From: JASFHF01 sp050123375 | GTDB taxonomy: Bacteria > Pseudomonadota > Gammaproteobacteria > UBA12402 | NCBI GenBank assembly: GCA_050123375.1 | Contig: JASFHF010000050.1 | Location: 1 to 11,373 of the forward strand | DNA: 11,373 nucleotides | Direction: 5' to 3' | In this document: one piece after another, positions 6,264 through 11,373 of the stretch | Layout of the letters: each line of letters starts with the position of its first letter | Numbering within the stretch: position 1 is the first letter of the stretch | Program-made: the position numbers and the translations under genes | Notes under the pieces: model-generated | The model's database searches: none | The model's input: only the letters and a program-made list of their open reading frames with translations | Told to the model about the DNA's origin: nothing

Positions 6264-6902
6264 ATGGATAGATTATCATTTCTGGTTCTTACCTGTTTAC
6301 TAAGTATTTTCATAAGCTCAACCACTTATGCAGCATCAGCTTCTACTTACCGCCCTTGTCAGTTCATCAGAACAGGCTTTTATCTGGGAGCAGCTGTGGG
6401 CGCAACTGATACCAATCACAAAATAACTGCATTTAATAATCCTCAGACCTCCGCTGTCGTTGAAAACGGAGTAGTAGACAACGATGGTTTTGGTTTTCGT
6501 GGATTGGTTGGTTATCAATTTAATAAATATTTTGCCGGCGAAGCTGGATTTACTAAATTTGCCCGCGCAAAAGGTAGAGGATTAAATTACGCAGGAGGCA
6601 CGAATAATAATAACGGTCACATTGACGAACATGCTTTTGACTTAACCGCCAAAGGCATTTGGCCAATAGTAAACCGAATTTCATTATATGCCAAACTCGG
6701 CATCGCTTACCTGATGACCCGCACCAATGTAAGCACGATTTTTTCTAAAGATCGTGATGTAGTTAGACCATGGCTCGGCGCTGGCGTATCGTTTGATGTA
6801 ACTAAACATTTCGCTTTTGATGCATCATATAACCGAATCCAAAGCAGCGGTACAATACACTCTGCTGAATTTATGGGAATTGGTTTTTACTGGTATATCT
6901 AA
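6264..6902 (+). CDS. Small outer membrane beta-barrel protein (OmpA-like/opacity porin family)
   Basis: This 212-residue protein begins with a clear signal peptide: a hydrophobic core at about 5-18 and cleavage at an Ala-rich site near residues 23-26. The mature part opens with TGFYLGAAVGATDT, the first-strand signature of 8-stranded OMP_b-brl barrels. Alternating aromatic/glycine strands follow, including FAGEAGFTKFAR, RISLYAKLGIAYL and FAFDASYNRI. It ends in GIGFYWYI; the final residue is Ile rather than the usual Phe/Tyr/Trp, a mild oddity for BAM recognition. The start is supported by AGGGA and by the signal peptide. It converges on the large adhesin gene, and a terminator lies between them. 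Such barrels are typically surface-exposed adhesins, serum-resistance factors or structural proteins; the specific role is unknown. Confidence 0.85.
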   Translation: MDRLSFLVLTCLLSIFISSTTYAASASTYRPCQFIRTGFYLGAAVGATDTNHKITAFNNPQTSAVVENGVVDNDGFGFRGLVGYQFNKYFAGEAGFTKFARAKGRGLNYAGGTNNNNGHIDEHAFDLTAKGIWPIVNRISLYAKLGIAYLMTRTNVSTIFSKDRDVVRPWLGAGVSFDVTKHFAFDASYNRIQSSGTIHSAEFMGIGFYWYI

Positions 6903-6968
6903 ATCGAATCCCTCACAAGGTTTTGCTGCCCACCCAAAAAATACAGCAAAACCAATTGCCTCACCCCA

Positions 6969-7009
6969 AAACCCTCTACTGAGAAAGCAGTAGAGGGTTT
7001 CTTTTTTTT
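6969..7009 (+). terminator. Strong Rho-independent terminator
   Basis: Perfect 13-base arms (6969-6981 and 6988-7000) enclose a 6-base loop, followed by C and eight T residues (7002-7009). It ends the beta-barrel gene. On the minus strand the same hairpin comes immediately after the adhesin stop (7011-7013), but only TTTT follows, so it may terminate that transcript weakly. Confidence 0.93.
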
Positions 7010-7010
7010 A

Positions 7011-10000
7011 TCACTTTGCGCTCGTAGTTTTAAACTTAAACTTGCACAGACCGCCGGTTTTCCAACATACATCATACTTCGGCTGATCTATGAAAGAAAA
7101 ACTCTTATCTATATTGTCATCAATAAATGCTACCAGCGATAATTTTACTGATGGAGCTTCTTTGTAGTAATAATTACAATCTATTTGCCGTGGTGGTGAT
7201 GTTTCTGGATAATAAGCTGCACTTTCCAAAACGTAAGTTGCATCAGGGTACACAGGGTATTGCGATTTATAATGAAATTTATTTATTTTATTTGTATCAC
7301 CTGGAGTAAGAGTTGGAATTTTATCCACAGTTGAATAACCTGTTTGCGGATCTCTTCCAGCTTGTATTTCTTCTGATGATGGACATAGACTATATCGCCA
7401 TGGAGAATCAATTGTCAAAGTGAAATTTCCGGAAACTGATTTGTTAGTATTATCATCAGTTACCGTTAATTGATATTCCTGACTTATTGCATTCGGATCC
7501 GGAAGTGCTACTGTTTTACCATCCTGCGTCTTAAGCGTAATTGTTGCTCGTGGTTCTCCTTTACCAGCAATATCTGCTTCAAGATTATAAAAATCCAACG
7601 TATGTCCCTTACCTCCAACCGGCGTTATGGTAACGTCTTTTATTTTATGATCTTTACCAGCATAACCCACTGCTATTTCTTCTTTCACTGTGGAATCTAA
7701 TTTATAAGTCGGCTTTTGGTCCTTCCAGGTTATGGCTGGATTACCATTTTTGACCGTTAAGGTGAAATCCTCCGAAACAGTTTTGTTAGTTTTATCATCA
7801 ACAGCTGTTAATTTATATTTTTGGGTGTTTTCTTCCGGATCTGGAAGAATTACTCCATCTGTAGATGCTAGTTTGATTGTCGCAGTCTCCGTGCCTATAC
7901 CAGTAACAACTTGATTAAGACCATAATAAGATAATGGATGAGCTTTACCGCCATCCGGAGCTATCGTAACATTTGTTATGTTATGACCACCGCTGGCACA
8001 AGCATCAGCAATTTCTTCATTCGGCTTGTCGCCAACTTTATAATTCGGAGTTTGATCCACCCAGTTTATATATGGTGTATCGCTATTTACTGTTAACGTA
8101 AAATCTTCAGAAACAGATTTATTGGTATTACTATCTGTTACCGTTAATTTATAATGCTGCGTTTGTGCTTTTGGATCCGGCAAAACTATACCATCAGTTG
8201 ATGTAAGTGTAACTGTAGCTTGCGGTGTGCCTTTACCTGTAATGTCGGCAGTTAAGTGATAATCACTCAACTCATGACTTTCATCTCCGTCCGGCACAAT
8301 TGTAACATCACTTACATTGTAATCAGTACTGGCATTGCCAAGTGCAATTTCTTCTGTCGGCTTTTCTCCAATGTTATAAGCCGGCTTTTGATTTTCCCAG
8401 GTTATAGTCGGACTACCATTCTTCACCGTTAAAGTGAAATCTTCTGCAATAGTTTTGTTGGTATTATCATCAGTAACCGTTAATTTATAATGCTGAGTCG
8501 TATCTGTCGGATCAGGGAGTTTTATACCGGTCGAAGTAAGACTAATTTTTGCTGTCGGTGTACCTTTTCCGTCAATAACCGGCGTAATACCATAGTAATC
8601 CAACTCATGTTGTTTATCTCCATCCGCAGCTATCGTAACATCTGTTACATTATGACCACTGCTGGCACAAGCATCAGCAATTTCTTCATTCGGCTTATCG
8701 CCAACTTTATAACTTGGAGTTTGATTGATCCAGTTAATGTACGGTGTGTCGCTATTTACTGTTAACGTAAAGTCTTCAGAAACAGATTTATTGGTATTAC
8801 TATCTGTTACCGTTAATTTATAATGCTGTGTTTGTGCTTTTGGATCCGGCAAAACTACACCATCAGTTGATTTAAGCGTAATTGTAGCTTGCGGTGTGCC
8901 TTTACCTGTAATGTCGGCAGTTAAGTGATAATCACTCAACTCATGACTTTCATCTCCGTCCGGCGCAATCGTAACATCACTTACATTATAATCAGTGCTG
9001 GCATTACCAAGTGCAATTTCTTCTGTTGGTTTTTCTCCAACTTTATAATTTGGCTTTTGATTTTTCCAGGTTATAGTCGGATTACCATTCTTCACCGTTA
9101 AAGTGAAATCTTCCGCAATAGTTTTGTTGGTATTATCATCGGTAACGGTTAATTTATATTGCTGCTGCGTGTCTGCCGGATCGGGGAGAATTACTCCAGT
9201 TGTTGAAACCAGATTAATTTTCCAGGTCGGATCACTTTTATCAATATTTGCAGTAATTCCATAATATGCTAAATCATGCGCTTTACCGCCATCCGGAGTA
9301 ATCGAAACATCGGTTAACTTATGATCCGGACTTGCACTGGCATCTGCAATTTCTTCATTCGGTTTGTCACCTACGTTATAATTTGGTGTTTGGTCTTTCC
9401 AGCTGATAGCCGGACCGGATGAAAGAATATTGAGTGTGATTGGTAGTGGGGTTGTGGTTTCACCACCATATTTATTAGACACATAAAGATGAAAAGTGTG
9501 CGGCCCTACATTTGATTTTGGAGTTCCGGAAAAAGTTATAATAAAATAATGATTAATTTTCGGACGTGGTTTTGGATCGACATTTAAGGTTAAGCCTAAA
9601 TCATTTAATTTTTTTACTTCATCTGATTTAAAATATATTTTTAAATCGTTACCAGGATAATCAGGATCCGGATTAATCATTAATTGATTATCTATGGTTT
9701 GCTCCTCAGCTATTGGTGATTCATGATCGTATGCAACATCAGCATGCAAATCTTTAGTGATGCCTTTGCCGGAATTATAATATTTTGGATTTGGATATGG
9801 CGTCATTGGCCCGTTTTTAACCGCTAAAACCAAACTCACCATGCTTAATGACGTAATCGAATTAGTATTCGCCGGCTCAAAATTAATTACAAATTTTTGG
9901 TCTACATCTTTTTTGGTAAAACTGTCCTGGTTGATGATTAATTTGCCGTCCTGGTATTTTAAGTCATGTCCTTTGGGCAGAGCTTTCACTGTATAAACTA

Positions 10001-11264
10001 TTTTGGATGCATTTTTATTATCTGAATGACTGGCAAAATATTGGGTAACATCTATTTGTTTAGTTTCTCCTGGATGAATTTCTATTGCATTTCCATTATT
10101 CGCCGCTAACTTTGGCTGCGTGTGGGTAGTGACAGTTCCGATACGTTGAATCCTTTCGTCTTTTAATGCTAACACCTGTTCCATTCTTACTGCAGGATTC
10201 GATACCCAATCTCTTAAACCGCTAATTCCTGTATCTGCTTTCGGAACTCCATATAACATCGGTTTGGCAGTCGGATTTCCTCCCCAGGTGTAAGCAAAGT
10301 TAACTCCTCCCTGGGTGTCGTTTCTGGTTCCAAGATTTCCTATTACTCTTTCGCCTAAAACTCCTAATTCTAAACTGCTTCCCGGAGCACTATTCACTAG
10401 CCAGTCAACTTCTGCTTTGTAATCCTGATAAGGCTTTCTGTGACTTGCTAATAAATTAAATTTTATGTGATCATTAATTAATTGATCTAAACTAACTGTT
10501 GCTCCTAAGCCGTTTTCATCTCTTTTGGTACTCAGGTCATTTCGCATCTTATATGAAACATTATCATAGTCGGCTGCAATTCCGATTAAAGTTGCTGGTG
10601 TTGGTAATAAATGAACTCCTACGCTGGCGCTTTTGTCTACGCCTCCCGCTATTCGGCGGAAATCTCTAAAAACACCAGTTCCTGAGGTATAATCTATCGA
10701 AGGTAAATTCTTGCTGTTGGCTTTGCTGTAATAGGCATTTAGATTAATATCGTTAAATAATCCGTTCTTTATAAGATAAGCATAACTGCCGCCAATTGCA
10801 TTCTGATACATCCATTTTCTAATTTTGCCGGTGACAAAATCAAAATCTAAATTCTGCGATAAGTTTTCTGCGGTGAGTTTAAATAATTGAGTAGACGTTA
10901 AAGCATGTCCCCAGGTGCCTGCGATGCGCCGTTGTTTGCCGCCTAAATCTAGTTCTATTAACGCTGCATCTTTTAGACCTAAAACTTGCGTATAGGTTCC
11001 TTCAACGGTCATTCCAAATAATTTGCTGTAAACTGCCTGCAAGGAAAACGGACCATGCAGACCAAACATATCATTCTTTAAAGTTAAAGTTTGGTCGTCA
11101 GATGAAACCGCTTTAGGTCCTACCTGGAAATCAGTTGATTGCGAATTAGACTGGTAATTTGGATTATTTTGCGGCGCTGCAATTGCACCCATCACAAAAG
11201 GGCAAAACAAAATTATAAATAAAAATGAAAGAAGTTTGTTGGTCCGTTTAGTTGGTAGAGACAT
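7011..11264 (-). CDS. Inverse-autotransporter-like surface adhesin with six Ig-like repeats
   Basis: This is a 1417-residue secreted protein. A signal peptide (basic residues 6-10, hydrophobic 11-25, cleavage near AIAA at 27-30) is followed by a beta-strand-rich region (about 45-375) that reads as an outer-membrane barrel. Next come a domain at about 380-485, a second divergent domain at 486-617, six tandem Ig-like repeats (618-1287) and a 130-residue C-terminal tip with Cys 1294, 1363, 1400 and 1407. Barrel first, Ig rod next and Cys-containing tip last is the order of type Ve secretion (intimin/invasin), with the tip as likely receptor binder. No LysM domain is visible, and the barrel is not an obvious intimin match, so it could be a different N-barrel family. 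AGGAG (11273-11277) lies 8 bases before the ATG. It converges on the small beta-barrel gene. Confidence 0.8.
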   Translation of the reverse strand: MSLPTKRTNKLLSFLFIILFCPFVMGAIAAPQNNPNYQSNSQSTDFQVGPKAVSSDDQTLTLKNDMFGLHGPFSLQAVYSKLFGMTVEGTYTQVLGLKDAALIELDLGGKQRRIAGTWGHALTSTQLFKLTAENLSQNLDFDFVTGKIRKWMYQNAIGGSYAYLIKNGLFNDINLNAYYSKANSKNLPSIDYTSGTGVFRDFRRIAGGVDKSASVGVHLLPTPATLIGIAADYDNVSYKMRNDLSTKRDENGLGATVSLDQLINDHIKFNLLASHRKPYQDYKAEVDWLVNSAPGSSLELGVLGERVIGNLGTRNDTQGGVNFAYTWGGNPTAKPMLYGVPKADTGISGLRDWVSNPAVRMEQVLALKDERIQRIGTVTTHTQPKLAANNGNAIEIHPGETKQIDVTQYFASHSDNKNASKIVYTVKALPKGHDLKYQDGKLIINQDSFTKKDVDQKFVINFEPANTNSITSLSMVSLVLAVKNGPMTPYPNPKYYNSGKGITKDLHADVAYDHESPIAEEQTIDNQLMINPDPDYPGNDLKIYFKSDEVKKLNDLGLTLNVDPKPRPKINHYFIITFSGTPKSNVGPHTFHLYVSNKYGGETTTPLPITLNILSSGPAISWKDQTPNYNVGDKPNEEIADASASPDHKLTDVSITPDGGKAHDLAYYGITANIDKSDPTWKINLVSTTGVILPDPADTQQQYKLTVTDDNTNKTIAEDFTLTVKNGNPTITWKNQKPNYKVGEKPTEEIALGNASTDYNVSDVTIAPDGDESHELSDYHLTADITGKGTPQATITLKSTDGVVLPDPKAQTQHYKLTVTDSNTNKSVSEDFTLTVNSDTPYINWINQTPSYKVGDKPNEEIADACASSGHNVTDVTIAADGDKQHELDYYGITPVIDGKGTPTAKISLTSTGIKLPDPTDTTQHYKLTVTDDNTNKTIAEDFTLTVKNGSPTITWENQKPAYNIGEKPTEEIALGNASTDYNVSDVTIVPDGDESHELSDYHLTADITGKGTPQATVTLTSTDGIVLPDPKAQTQHYKLTVTDSNTNKSVSEDFTLTVNSDTPYINWVDQTPNYKVGDKPNEEIADACASGGHNITNVTIAPDGGKAHPLSYYGLNQVVTGIGTETATIKLASTDGVILPDPEENTQKYKLTAVDDKTNKTVSEDFTLTVKNGNPAITWKDQKPTYKLDSTVKEEIAVGYAGKDHKIKDVTITPVGGKGHTLDFYNLEADIAGKGEPRATITLKTQDGKTVALPDPNAISQEYQLTVTDDNTNKSVSGNFTLTIDSPWRYSLCPSSEEIQAGRDPQTGYSTVDKIPTLTPGDTNKINKFHYKSQYPVYPDATYVLESAAYYPETSPPRQIDCNYYYKEAPSVKLSLVAFIDDNIDKSFSFIDQPKYDVCWKTGGLCKFKFKTTSAK
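7404..9413 (-). repeat. Six tandem Ig-like domain repeats, alternating A/B types
   Basis: Repeat boundaries, each starting at a Pro: R1 9081-9413, R2 8745-9080, R3 8412-8744, R4 8076-8411, R5 7740-8075, R6 7404-7739. Units are 111-112 codons with a shared frame: P-x-I-x-W, a KVG-K-EEIA block, DVTI-PDG, LPDP, YKLTVTD, then EDFTLTV. Odd units (A) have NEEIADA and end KNG; even units R2 and R4 (B) have TEEIALGNAS and end NSDT. R2 and R4 differ at only about 8 of 112 residues, showing recent duplication. R6 is the most diverged. Confidence 0.92.
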
Positions 11265-11315
11265 CTCTCTTACTCCTCAATTTAAAGTTCAATTCAAATT
11301 TTGTTTCATTGGAGA

Positions 11316-11362
11316 TGTCCCCCCGGACAGACCCCTGCGTGCAGTTTTCCAGCACAAGGTTC
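11316..11362 (-). other. Possible degenerate group II intron domain V/VI
   Basis: On the minus strand, bases 11362-11330 fold like intron domain V. There is a lower stem (GAACCTT with AGGGGTC, one A-G mismatch), a GC two-base bulge (11338-11337), an upper stem GTGC/GCAC, and a GAAA-type cap. A second hairpin TGTCC/GGACA with a GGGG loop (11329-11316) follows, where domain VI would sit. The catalytic-triad position reads AAC rather than AGC, so it would be a degenerate or inactive remnant. The rest of the intron would lie right of the window. This is recognition by eye only. Confidence 0.3.
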
Positions 11363-11373
11363 CTCAATGAAGC

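Noticed and set aside
7404..9413. Regularly repeated DNA considered as a CRISPR or satellite array
   Set aside because: The roughly 335-base period is in frame and encodes Ig-like domains; there are no short repeats with unique spacers.

Overview
The window is AT-rich bacterial DNA that looks chromosomal and gammaproteobacterial. The dut-algC gene order is the one known from gammaproteobacteria such as Pseudomonas. The abundant small palindromic repeats, a lysine-rich orphan membrane protein and a large Ig-repeat surface adhesin suggest a host-associated lineage, possibly Legionellales/Coxiella-like. That placement is inference; no rRNA or other marker gene is present.

Left third (1-3263), minus strand: dut (dUTPase), algC (phosphomannomutase/phosphoglucomutase) and a FieF-type cation efflux transporter with an extra C-terminal domain. 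These are housekeeping genes: dUTP removal, hexose-1-phosphate supply for surface polysaccharide, and metal export. Each of the three stop codons is followed within 0-6 bases by a palindromic repeat: a partial copy at 8-34, one with perfect 34-base arms at 1197-1320, and one with perfect 25-base arms at 2743-2811.

Middle (3406-5744), minus strand: an unrecognised 738-residue lysine-rich protein with several predicted membrane segments, a Lys-Pro linker and a helical C-terminal half. Its last 15-22 codons appear to be out of frame. A -1 shift at one of two A5 runs gives about 56-64 further codons of convincing protein, ending at 3406 (about 779 residues in total). The gene lies where coaBC often precedes dut.

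5745-6263 is non-coding. It holds a 112-base imperfect palindromic repeat, a candidate promoter and a leader hairpin for the next gene. At 6264-6902 (plus strand) is a small secreted beta-barrel outer membrane protein, followed by a strong terminator.

Right third (7011-11264), minus strand: a 1417-residue inverse-autotransporter-like adhesin. It has a signal peptide, an N-terminal beta-barrel, two divergent linker domains, six tandem Ig-like repeats of 111-112 residues in alternating A/B types, and a C-terminal tip with four cysteines. The extreme right edge resembles a degenerate group II intron domain V/VI on the minus strand, upstream of this gene; that call is tentative.
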